From Nitrosopumilus sp. BACL13 MAG-121220-bin23 (GTDB taxonomy: Archaea > Thermoproteota > Nitrososphaeria > Nitrososphaerales > Nitrosopumilaceae), in the NCBI GenBank assembly GCA_001437625.1, contig LIAL01000033.1, positions 1-12,900 on the forward strand: DNA of 12,900 nucleotides. Reading direction: 5' to 3'. A program made the position numbers and the translations under genes. The notes below the pieces were generated by a model. That model did not search any database. It was not told the origin of the DNA and was given only the letters and a program-made list of their open reading frames with translations. Shown here one piece after another: positions 7,344-12,900 of this stretch. Positions within the stretch are counted from its first letter, which is position 1, and every line of letters starts with the position of its first letter.

Positions 7344-7697
7344 TTATTTAGTTCTTGCATCATCATATGGTTGTTCTAAAATTACCCCTATACTGTCAAC
7401 GATTTTGTTTCGCTTAAATTCAATATGCTCACGTTCACACATTTTTCGATACATGTTAACTGCAGTAAATCTAGGATGCATTGCCTCAAATTCAGTTTCA
7501 GAAATATCAATAAAACCACCAAGGGTCATAAGATCAGTAGCAGTTTTTTCAGCAACCGTAGATGAAATTTTCAATTTTTCTGCAATTTGAATAGAAGACA
7601 TTTTCCCATACCAAGTGACTAACAAAAATGTTTTAGCCTGAATTGGAGTTAATCTTATTTCAGAAATTAGATCATTTTCAAGTTTGGAAGAATCCAT
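7344..7697 (-). CDS. Winged-helix transcriptional regulator, TrmB-like
   Basis: The product has 117 residues from the ATG at 7697. A longer reading from a TTG at 7718 would add seven residues (MLFSLKI), but a TATA element lies 24-32 bases before the ATG, so the shorter form is preferred. Residues 16-33 (LTPIQAKTFLLVTWYGKM) and 34-58 form the helix-turn-helix, with recognition helix near SSTVAEKTATDLMTLGG. The wing follows at 60-72, and MHPRFTAVNMYRK at 73-85 matches the linker after a TrmB winged helix. There is no C-terminal sugar-binding domain, unlike full-length TrmB (about 350 residues), so this is a DNA-binding-domain-only form; such proteins are abundant in Nitrososphaerota. It leads a likely cluster with two unknown proteins and may control it. 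Confidence 0.75.
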   Translation of the reverse strand: MDSSKLENDLISEIRLTPIQAKTFLLVTWYGKMSSIQIAEKLKISSTVAEKTATDLMTLGGFIDISETEFEAMHPRFTAVNMYRKMCEREHIEFKRNKIVDSIGVILEQPYDDARTK

Positions 7698-7720
7698 TAT
7701 TTTTAAAGAAAATAACAACT

Positions 7721-7729
7721 ACATAAAAC
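7721..7729 (-). promoter_or_regulatory. TATA element for the winged-helix gene
   Basis: Read on the minus strand the bases are GTTTTATGT, 24-32 bases before the ATG at 7697. This position decides between the ATG and the upstream in-frame TTG at 7718. Confidence 0.5.
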
Positions 7730-7742
7730 ATGAGTAAATGAG

Positions 7743-7976
7743 TTATTTTTTAAGCAATATTTTTTTTGAGATTTTTAAAGCAAATCCCATAGCAATAAAA
7801 TGTACAACTCCACCTATGATGCCAGCGGTTATCAAATCATCAAGAATAACCCAACTTAGTAAAAATGCAATAATTGATGGAACAGTTAGAATTGCAGCCA
7901 TAATAGTTCCTCTCAATGCAATCTCACGAATATTAAGTTTAGATTTTGTCGTATCAGACAACAGGGTTATTTTCAA
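7743..7976 (-). CDS. Small two-helix membrane protein (TTG start)
   Basis: The product has 77 residues. A soluble N-terminal 20 residues precede two predicted membrane helices at about 22-45 and 50-68 with a short DD turn (WVILDDLIT), and a basic tail (KISKKILLKK) that by the positive-inside rule is cytoplasmic, like the N-terminus. Function is not recognised. The only in-frame ATG is at residue 26, inside the first helix, so the TTG at 7976 is the likely start; an in-frame TGA lies six codons upstream. A TATA element on this strand is 25-34 bases before that TTG and is shared with the divergent alpha-crystallin gene. An overlapping + strand frame at 7738-8064 lacks coherent protein character and is rejected. 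Confidence 0.65.
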   Translation of the reverse strand: MKITLLSDTTKSKLNIREIALRGTIMAAILTVPSIIAFLLSWVILDDLITAGIIGGVVHFIAMGFALKISKKILLKK

Positions 7977-8000
7977 AAATGGTAATAAAAATCAAAGATA

Positions 8001-8010
8001 CTTTATATTT
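8001..8010. promoter_or_regulatory. Shared bidirectional TATA element
   Basis: The bases are ctttatattt on + and AAATATAAAG on -. The centre (8005/8006) is about 28 bases from the TTG at 8033 (+) and about 30 bases from the TTG at 7976 (-), so one near-symmetric TATA core fits both divergent genes. The + direction also has an A/G-rich stretch (caaagata, 7993-8000) just upstream, a plausible TFB-recognition element. Confidence 0.5.
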
Positions 8011-8032
8011 GGTAAACGTAAATTTGTATTGT

Positions 8033-8494
8033 TTGTCAAGTTACAAAAAAACATATTCAAATGAGCAGTCATTAAATTTTGTCATACCGATAATTGTTAT
8101 TTTATTTTTAGGAATAATATACACAATGACTCAAAGAGTAGATTCAGGGTATGTGAGTTTTATTTTGATTGGCGGAGCAGCAATTACAATGATCTACTGG
8201 ATAAAGGTTATTAAAAAAATGGCAAATGATCAAAAACCAGTAACATACAATCAATCAAAAGAGCAGGAAACAAAGAATTGGGTTTATGATCTAATCAAAG
8301 GAGAAGGGGAATTTGTATTTGTAGCAGAAGTTCCAGGACCAGAAGATAAAATTTCAGTCAGATTGGTAGACGGTACACTGTATGTTCGTGGAACAAATGG
8401 ATTTTCAAAAGAAGTCCCAATTGAAGGAGTAAATGAAATGCAAATACAGGATTTCAAATATAGAAACGGCGTACTCACACTAAGAATAAAATAA
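8033..8494 (+). CDS. Membrane-anchored alpha-crystallin (Hsp20-like) domain protein, TTG start
   Basis: The product has 153 residues from the TTG at 8033. Two membrane helices lie at about 15-31 and 40-58, followed by the basic KVIKK, so both ends are predicted cytoplasmic. A polar linker (about 62-90) leads to a short alpha-crystallin domain (92-153): GEFVFVAEVPGPE, ISVRLVDGTLYVRG, FSKEVPI, then YRNGVLTLRIK, the last matching the G-x-L strand of small heat-shock proteins. There is no IXI tail. A chaperone at the membrane, or a protein-interaction module, is inferred. In-frame alternatives are ATG 7979, TTG 8024 and TTG 7946; the first and last would overrun the divergent gene or its promoter, while 8033 lies about 28 bases after a TATA. 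The stop abuts the convergent top6A stop. Confidence 0.75.
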   Translation: MSSYKKTYSNEQSLNFVIPIIVILFLGIIYTMTQRVDSGYVSFILIGGAAITMIYWIKVIKKMANDQKPVTYNQSKEQETKNWVYDLIKGEGEFVFVAEVPGPEDKISVRLVDGTLYVRGTNGFSKEVPIEGVNEMQIQDFKYRNGVLTLRIK

Positions 8495-9619
8495 CTAAAG
8501 GCTTTTTGCTAATTCTAATTTTTGAGGCAAATATTTATCAGTAATATTTGTAAGACCATATTTTGAAAAGGCTTCCAGTTCAGCTTTTCTCTTTAATTTT
8601 AAAAATACGTCAAGCTCTTTTTTCCAAATTCCATCTTGATATCTAGGATCTTTTTGTAAATCATAACATCGCTTAATATCAGATTCAGTCATAGGGATTG
8701 TAGGTAATTTGTATTTTTCAATATCAGTAGCCCACACTCCAACCCATTTTGCATCTGGAACGGTTAAATCTCTAAGGTGTGCAGCGTTAGCTGAACCAGA
8801 TTTAATTACCATTGCAATATGTTCCCCATACACATCACCGTCAGTAAGACAGATGACAGGTAATTTCATTTCATCATGAAGTCTTTTTAATAAAGTTCTA
8901 GTAGAACGTGGTGCTTGTCCTCCAGTATTAATGATAATTGATTTGAATTTTTTATCAACTTGTTCTTCAACGAACCTTGTAAACAGACCACCCTTCTCAA
9001 TCGCAATTACAATTTCAGCACTTGTGCTAACTAGTTCAGCAGTAGTCAAACTAGGACCTATAGAATATCCATCAGGGTGATTAGCCAAATTCATAGTTTT
9101 TCCCTCATAACCAGGAATAGTATATTCAATATTCAAATCACCAAAAATAGAACTTCGCTCCTCAGGGAAAATATGAAAATCTTCTCTAGGCCTAGAAGTA
9201 ACAGCTTCTAAATCTACGATAATATTATCAGATTCAGATTGATCCTCAAATTCAACAGCAAAAGCCTGTGAAGAATAATAAATATCTCTTAAAGTAGATG
9301 ATTTTCGTTCAGTAGTTAATCTATTTGCAAAAAATGCTAACCACATCAATTGAGTGAATGATCTTAATTGTGCAGAATTTCTAGAACTTCTTAAAGCAGA
9401 ATTATTGCCTAAAATGTATTGTCGAAGTTGCTTATCATAAACAATATTACTTACAGACCTGCTAGGAATTGAAAATTTTGGAAATTTACCATTTTCTAAA
9501 TCATCATAGATTTTTGCACCATGAGTTTTTAGTATTTCAAGAATAAGCTTTTGTTTATCGTCTGCTTTTTTACTTCGAGACTTAATTTTATTTTCTTGTT
9601 CTTTTTTAGTTGTTTTCAA
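8495..9619 (-). CDS. top6A: DNA topoisomerase VI subunit A (catalytic)
   Basis: This 374-residue member of the Spo11/Top6A family is the subunit of the A2B2 type IIB topoisomerase that makes and reseals the double-strand break. The winged-helix/CAP domain carries LRDIYYSSQAF, where Y115 is the expected DNA-linking tyrosine (second Tyr of RDxYY, with R111). The TOPRIM domain has E208 in IAIEKGG and the metal-binding pair D260 and D262 in LTDGDVYG. The N-terminal 25 residues are Lys-rich. The start is TTG at 9619, 14 bases inside the top6B end; no ATG occurs before residue 92. A strong Shine-Dalgarno GAGGAGG nine bases upstream confirms it. It is the last gene of the rio1-KH-top6B-top6A operon. 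Confidence 0.96.
   Translation of the reverse strand: MKTTKKEQENKIKSRSKKADDKQKLILEILKTHGAKIYDDLENGKFPKFSIPSRSVSNIVYDKQLRQYILGNNSALRSSRNSAQLRSFTQLMWLAFFANRLTTERKSSTLRDIYYSSQAFAVEFEDQSESDNIIVDLEAVTSRPREDFHIFPEERSSIFGDLNIEYTIPGYEGKTMNLANHPDGYSIGPSLTTAELVSTSAEIVIAIEKGGLFTRFVEEQVDKKFKSIIINTGGQAPRSTRTLLKRLHDEMKLPVICLTDGDVYGEHIAMVIKSGSANAAHLRDLTVPDAKWVGVWATDIEKYKLPTIPMTESDIKRCYDLQKDPRYQDGIWKKELDVFLKLKRKAELEAFSKYGLTNITDKYLPQKLELAKSL
8503..8523 (+). terminator. Possible T-rich terminator after the alpha-crystallin gene
   Basis: Two runs of five T on the + strand (8503-8507 and 8519-8523) follow the + strand stop, within the end of top6A. They fit U-tract termination in archaea. No hairpin was seen. 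Confidence 0.28.
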
Positions 9620-11480
9620 TTTGATTTTCCTCCTCTTTTGCTTTTTTATTTTCTGATGCTATTTCAGTTTCTAACATTTTCTTATAATTAGGTTCTTTTT
9701 TCTTTCCAGATAATTCTGTACAGAATTCTGCAATCATTGGAATGTATTTTGCATAAAGATTAGCTCTTTTTTTTGCCATTTCAGCTTGACCTCGTTTAGA
9801 CATGAAAGACGATAATTTTCTAGATAAAAATTGTAAAGCCAATCTTAACTCTCGCTCTATTTCTTGTCTATCAGCAACATTTTCTTTTCCTGCAGTTTTA
9901 TACGGAATTCTTGTTGAGCATATATGAGAAACAATGATGAATGGAGGTTCTCCTTTTATCTTGTATCTGCCCCAATCGGTATCATTAACAACTTTAAGAA
10001 CTACATCACTACCCTCATCATAAAGTAGTGGGATTCTGTTAGCATATCGATAAACATGAGGTCCACCAGATTTAATATCGCCACCATAAGCTATTCCCAT
10101 CTCAATAATGAAAGGAAATCCAGAGTAGGCAGAAGCTGGACGTTGAACTACAGCAACAAAGTCAGGATTAAAAAATTTCTTGATTCCCTTTTCTAAAGGT
10201 TCTGCACCTAATGGAGCCAAACAACTTGAATCAGGAGCCATAAAATCTTCAAATTTTTGAAGGGCATCACTAAGATTCACAAGTTCTTGATTAGTCAAAG
10301 TACCCATTCTTTTTTCAGGCTTAAATTTTGCAAATTCTGCAAATTTTACTGCAGTTGTAGGACCTATGCGTTGGAATCTTTTAGTCAAAAATGTAGTAAG
10401 AGGTTCTCCCTGAACAGTATTTGTCAATTGTTTATAATATTCACTTTCAGGATCCATGTCAACAGATTTTGATTGTGAATCACCAAAGTCCCAGTAAGAT
10501 AATTTTTTGTTAGGCATATCAATATCTTCAATTCTAATTTTATTGAGTTTCTCAAAATCCATTTTTAAAAAAGACATCAAAGATATTACCACCCTAACTT
10601 GACGTGGAAGTGTTTTCCATTTCTTTTTTGCTTTATCCATAATAGAAGTAAAACTAAAGTTTTTTACAGACAAACCCAAATCTTTTCTAATTTTTTCAAT
10701 CATCGCATCATCAATAGTTGGAATTTCAAATTGAGATTCAACAATCATTCTACGTATACGTTCAACATCAATTCCATGTGGATGTGGCCTAATGATAGTT
10801 GGAGGTGGAGGAATTTCTTTCACAAATCTAGGATGACTAAATTTTTGATCTTTAGGATCATCAAAAGTTATGGAAGCATATGGCGTAATTAGAGAAGTTT
10901 CATAAACATAATCACGAATTTTATTTCCTGCCTTAGAATAATCACCTTCTAAACAAATACTTACAGTAAGTCCTGTTTTAGAAACTTCTTTAGTTGTGTG
11001 TTTTACAATTACAGGTTTATTTTTTTGAATATCCAATAATATTTCAAATTGATTTTGAATTTTTGCATCAGAAGAACTTTTTACAGTTACAGGTTTATTT
11101 GTCGTAATTTGTCCATATAGAATTGCCATTGTGGCACCCAGTCCAAACATTCCTCGAGCCTGTTTAAGTCCAAATTTAGAACCATACAATACAGTTCCAA
11201 AAGCAAGTGGAATGTGTTCGGCATCTATTCCAGGGCCATTATCTTTTACAGTCAAAATATAGGGTTTAGGATCAGGTTTGTCAGGGTCAACTGCTTTAAT
11301 TGTAAGATAAACATCAGGAAGGATTCCTTTTTGATCACATGCATCTAGTGCATTCTCAACAAATTCACGAACAGCAGTATACAGCGATCTTGTAGGATTA
11401 CTAAATCCAGCTAAATCACGATTACTATAAAAAAACTCACTGGGAGATATTTGATTAAATTTTTCCTTAATAGAGGACAT
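9606..11480 (-). CDS. top6B: DNA topoisomerase VI subunit B (ATPase)
   Basis: This 624-residue GHKL ATPase binds ATP, dimerises and drives strand passage by the A subunit. The Bergerat fold shows the N box REFVENALDA (E39, N43), the G1 box DNGPGI at 80-85, and RGMFGLGATMAILYGQ at 109-124. The helix-two-turn-helix region is around 363-415 (FQRIGPTTAVKFAEFAKF). The transducer follows, with PYKTAGK at 526-532 placing K528 and K532 near the ATP-sensing loop. The C-terminal 40 residues are a charged Lys/Glu tail. At 624 residues it exceeds the roughly 530 of Sulfolobus; extra length includes a segment before the helix-two-turn-helix and the tail. The ATG at 11480 lies 14 bases inside the KH gene end, with a weak GGG nine bases upstream. 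Confidence 0.96.
   Translation of the reverse strand: MSSIKEKFNQISPSEFFYSNRDLAGFSNPTRSLYTAVREFVENALDACDQKGILPDVYLTIKAVDPDKPDPKPYILTVKDNGPGIDAEHIPLAFGTVLYGSKFGLKQARGMFGLGATMAILYGQITTNKPVTVKSSSDAKIQNQFEILLDIQKNKPVIVKHTTKEVSKTGLTVSICLEGDYSKAGNKIRDYVYETSLITPYASITFDDPKDQKFSHPRFVKEIPPPPTIIRPHPHGIDVERIRRMIVESQFEIPTIDDAMIEKIRKDLGLSVKNFSFTSIMDKAKKKWKTLPRQVRVVISLMSFLKMDFEKLNKIRIEDIDMPNKKLSYWDFGDSQSKSVDMDPESEYYKQLTNTVQGEPLTTFLTKRFQRIGPTTAVKFAEFAKFKPEKRMGTLTNQELVNLSDALQKFEDFMAPDSSCLAPLGAEPLEKGIKKFFNPDFVAVVQRPASAYSGFPFIIEMGIAYGGDIKSGGPHVYRYANRIPLLYDEGSDVVLKVVNDTDWGRYKIKGEPPFIIVSHICSTRIPYKTAGKENVADRQEIERELRLALQFLSRKLSSFMSKRGQAEMAKKRANLYAKYIPMIAEFCTELSGKKKEPNYKKMLETEIASENKKAKEEENQIENN
9629..9635 (-). promoter_or_regulatory. 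Shine-Dalgarno of top6A, inside the top6B coding end
   Basis: Read on the minus strand the bases are GAGGAGG, nine bases before the TTG at 9619. This is the strongest ribosome site in the window. It encodes two Glu of the top6B tail while fixing the non-ATG start of top6A. Confidence 0.75.
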
Positions 11481-12039
11481 CTTGATTTTCCCACAATAGC
11501 ATTTTTTCTTGTTTTGTTCTTCTGTTTGCAGATTCTAGTTTATCATAAACTGCACCATGCATACCTCCACTAGAAATAGCACATATTGCATCAACAGCTA
11601 ATTTCAATTTATTTGAATTTCCAATAATTGAAACAGTTCTTCCATAAACTGAAATGTGTGTACTAGTTAGATTTTCCATATTTATTCTCGCTCTACCTGC
11701 ATTTCCAATGATCCTCCCTTTTATCCTTTCAACATTTGCGTTAGACTTTCCAGCAAACTCCCTAATATCAATAACATGTAGCATATTTTCATCTTCTAAC
11801 AAAGTCATTGCATTTTCAGGAGAAAAACCACGTCCAATTGCACTAACAATTTCCATTGCTTTGAATGGCTGCATTTTTTCAATAGAACCAATAGATTTTA
11901 TAAAAACTTCTCCAGTGTCACCGTCAACATCAATTGAAACATAACATGCTTCCTCAATTTTGGATTTTACACTTCCAGATTTTCCAATTAAAGCACCAAT
12001 TCTATCATTAGGTATACGAATTAATTTTTCAAAACTCAT
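11467..12039 (-). CDS. KH-domain RNA-binding protein, archaeal Dim2/Pno1-like
   Basis: The product has 190 residues and two KH domains. The first (about 4-75) has IGKSG with the GXXG loop G19-K-S-G22; the second (about 85-155) has IIGNAG with G112-N-A-G115, followed by MENLTSTHISVYG, the segment diagnostic of the Dim2/Pno1 (Krr1-related) family. The tail has a basic helix (ANRRTKQEK). Eukaryotic Pno1 binds the 3' end of pre-18S rRNA during small-subunit assembly. An equivalent 16S maturation role is inferred and is strengthened by the adjacent RIO1 kinase, a known partner process. The ATG at 12039 overlaps the rio1 stop by 11 bases and has GAGG nine bases upstream. Its own stop overlaps the top6B start by 14 bases. 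Confidence 0.9.
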   Translation of the reverse strand: MSFEKLIRIPNDRIGALIGKSGSVKSKIEEACYVSIDVDGDTGEVFIKSIGSIEKMQPFKAMEIVSAIGRGFSPENAMTLLEDENMLHVIDIREFAGKSNANVERIKGRIIGNAGRARINMENLTSTHISVYGRTVSIIGNSNKLKLAVDAICAISSGGMHGAVYDKLESANRRTKQEKMLLWENQDVLY

Positions 12040-12814
12040 TTACAATATCCTCAAATACATTAGTAGAATCATCAACAATCATTCCTCTTTTTTTAAAGAA
12101 TCGTATAATGTTATTAATGTCTCTCTTAAGAAATTCTTTAGAATTTGGATGTCTAAGATCAACAGCAGATCCTAGATCAAAAACAACTAAACCATCATCA
12201 GTCTTAAAAATATTATATTCTGAAAAATCACCATGAACTAGTTTTGCTTTATCATATAGATCTTTAATTAGAGATATTGCTTGATCATAATCATTTTGAT
12301 CCACATTTGAAGTTAGTAAAGAGCGACAAGGAGCACCATTTACACCTACAAAATCCATTGCAAGTACATTATTTGTAACATAAAGAGGTCGAGGTACAGG
12401 TATACCGGCATTATAACATTGAGTCAAATTACGATGTTCTTTTTTTGCCCATAAATATACCAAATTTTTAGTACCTTTTTTTACATGTCGAAATCGAGGA
12501 TCACCTGTGAGATATGGTTCACGTTTTTTAAAATTAGAAGTAGTAACCAAATAAATTTTTAAAGCAACATTAGAATTATCTTCAGCTACACCCCAAAAAA
12601 CAACAGATTCTTTTCCAGCACTTACAGAGCCATTAACATATGCAATGATATGGTCTGTAATCATTTTATAAAGAGTCATGACGGTAGGCTTGTCTAAAAC
12701 TTCATTGACGACTTTTCCTTTTTTGAATCCGTCAGGTAAACTTTTTCGTTTAGATTTTGCATTTAATTTATTGTCTAATTTCCATTCTAATTTTCGACTA
12801 ATAGTATCAGCCAT
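12029..12814 (-). CDS. rio1: RIO1-type serine protein kinase/ATPase
   Basis: This 261-residue atypical kinase is a late small-ribosomal-subunit maturation factor. Motifs are the nucleotide loop GSVSAGKES (62-70), the ATP-anchoring lysine K86 in VALKIY, the catalytic loop LVHGDFSEYN (192-201) with D196 and N201, and the metal-binding D213 in VFDLGSA. The RIO-specific N-terminal helices precede them. The flexible segment between K86 and the hinge (NFKKREPYLTGDPRF) is characteristic of RIO1, whereas RIO2 has an N-terminal winged helix that is absent here. The usual RIO1 loop reads STGKEA; here it is SAGKES, a mild variation. It is the first gene of the operon, with a TATA element 21-29 bases before the ATG at 12814. 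Confidence 0.94.
   Translation of the reverse strand: MADTISRKLEWKLDNKLNAKSKRKSLPDGFKKGKVVNEVLDKPTVMTLYKMITDHIIAYVNGSVSAGKESVVFWGVAEDNSNVALKIYLVTTSNFKKREPYLTGDPRFRHVKKGTKNLVYLWAKKEHRNLTQCYNAGIPVPRPLYVTNNVLAMDFVGVNGAPCRSLLTSNVDQNDYDQAISLIKDLYDKAKLVHGDFSEYNIFKTDDGLVVFDLGSAVDLRHPNSKEFLKRDINNIIRFFKKRGMIVDDSTNVFEDIVNEF
12049..12052 (-). promoter_or_regulatory. Shine-Dalgarno of the KH gene, inside rio1
   Basis: Read on the minus strand the bases are GAGG, nine bases before the ATG at 12039, the same spacing as at top6A. It lies in the last codons of rio1. Confidence 0.5.
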
Positions 12815-12900
12815 CAGTTATTATTTTCTATACTAGATAAAAGAGATTGCTTTTCAATTAAAATATAAAAAATATTAAATCAGAAATTTATTTTATGTAT
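12815..12900. promoter_or_regulatory. rio1 operon promoter region
   Basis: A TATA element, CTTTTATCT on the minus strand (12843-12835), is 21-29 bases before the rio1 ATG and fits a leaderless or very short-leader mRNA. The rest, 12844-12900, is strongly AT-rich (for example aaatataaaa at 12861-12870) and holds no recognisable gene. It may include the promoter of a divergent gene beyond the edge. Confidence 0.5.

Noticed and set aside
7698..7718. TTG at 7718 as start of the winged-helix regulator
   Set aside because: A TATA element is positioned for the ATG at 7697, and the extra seven residues are hydrophobic and not part of the domain.
7946..8032. Upstream starts (TTG 7946, ATG 7979, TTG 8024) for the alpha-crystallin protein
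   Set aside because: The first two overlap the divergent gene or would place its TATA inside the coding sequence; 8033 best fits the TATA spacing, although 8024 cannot be fully excluded.
7738..8064. A 108-codon + strand frame
   Set aside because: It is antisense to the two-helix membrane protein, whose product has coherent helices and a fitting promoter; the + strand product has no such character.
10257..11944. Plus-strand frames within top6B and the KH gene
   Set aside because: They are antisense to recognised conserved domains and are rich in Phe and Ser, typical of antisense reading in AT-rich DNA.
1..12900. tRNA, rRNA, insertion sequences and attachment sites
   Set aside because: No GC-rich RNA-like block, transposase motif or paired terminal repeat was seen in the short intergenic spaces.

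Overview
The window reads as an AT-rich archaeal chromosome, most likely a marine ammonia-oxidising Nitrososphaerota (Thaumarchaeota, Nitrosopumilus-like). Archaeal features are both subunits of DNA topoisomerase VI, a RIO1-type kinase next to a two-KH Dim2/Pno1-like protein, an archaeal-type methylthioadenosine phosphorylase with a C-terminal Cys-Ser-Cys, a TrmB-like regulator, and TATA boxes (often TTTTAT followed by C or G) placed 23-30 bases before start codons, as expected for leaderless mRNAs. The lineage below Archaea is inferred from gene style and not proven.

Layout. 1-270 (-): the N-terminal part of a Lys/Ala/Pro repeat protein made of perfect 18-base repeats, running off the left edge. 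327-785 (-): a small exported protein. 889-2988 (+): a stand-alone OLD-like ABC ATPase with a TOPRIM-like C-terminal half. 3055-5208 (+): a 717-residue secreted protein of repeated beta-sandwich units. 5243-6546 (+): apt and mtnP, overlapping by one base, an adenine/methylthioadenosine salvage pair. 6543-7697 (-): a short cluster of a winged-helix regulator, a Cys-rich protein and a small unknown protein. 7743-7976 (-) and 8033-8494 (+): two divergent membrane proteins, the second carrying an alpha-crystallin (small heat-shock) domain, sharing one TATA element and both apparently starting at TTG. 8495-12814 (-): a tight operon, rio1 - KH (Dim2/Pno1-like) - top6B - top6A, every junction overlapping by 11-14 bases. 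12815-12900: the rio1 promoter and AT-rich sequence with no gene seen.

How the genes work together. MTAP releases adenine from methylthioadenosine and Apt turns adenine back into AMP. RIO1 and the KH protein are small-subunit ribosome maturation factors, co-transcribed and probably translationally coupled with both halves of topoisomerase VI, so ribosome assembly and DNA topology are driven from one promoter. The least explained parts are the lone OLD-like ATPase with an altered TOPRIM acidic motif, the membrane-tethered alpha-crystallin protein with its two-way TTG promoter, and the near-identical PAAKAK repeat array. No mobile element, CRISPR array, rRNA or tRNA was recognised, and no gene-free stretch exceeds about 110 bases.
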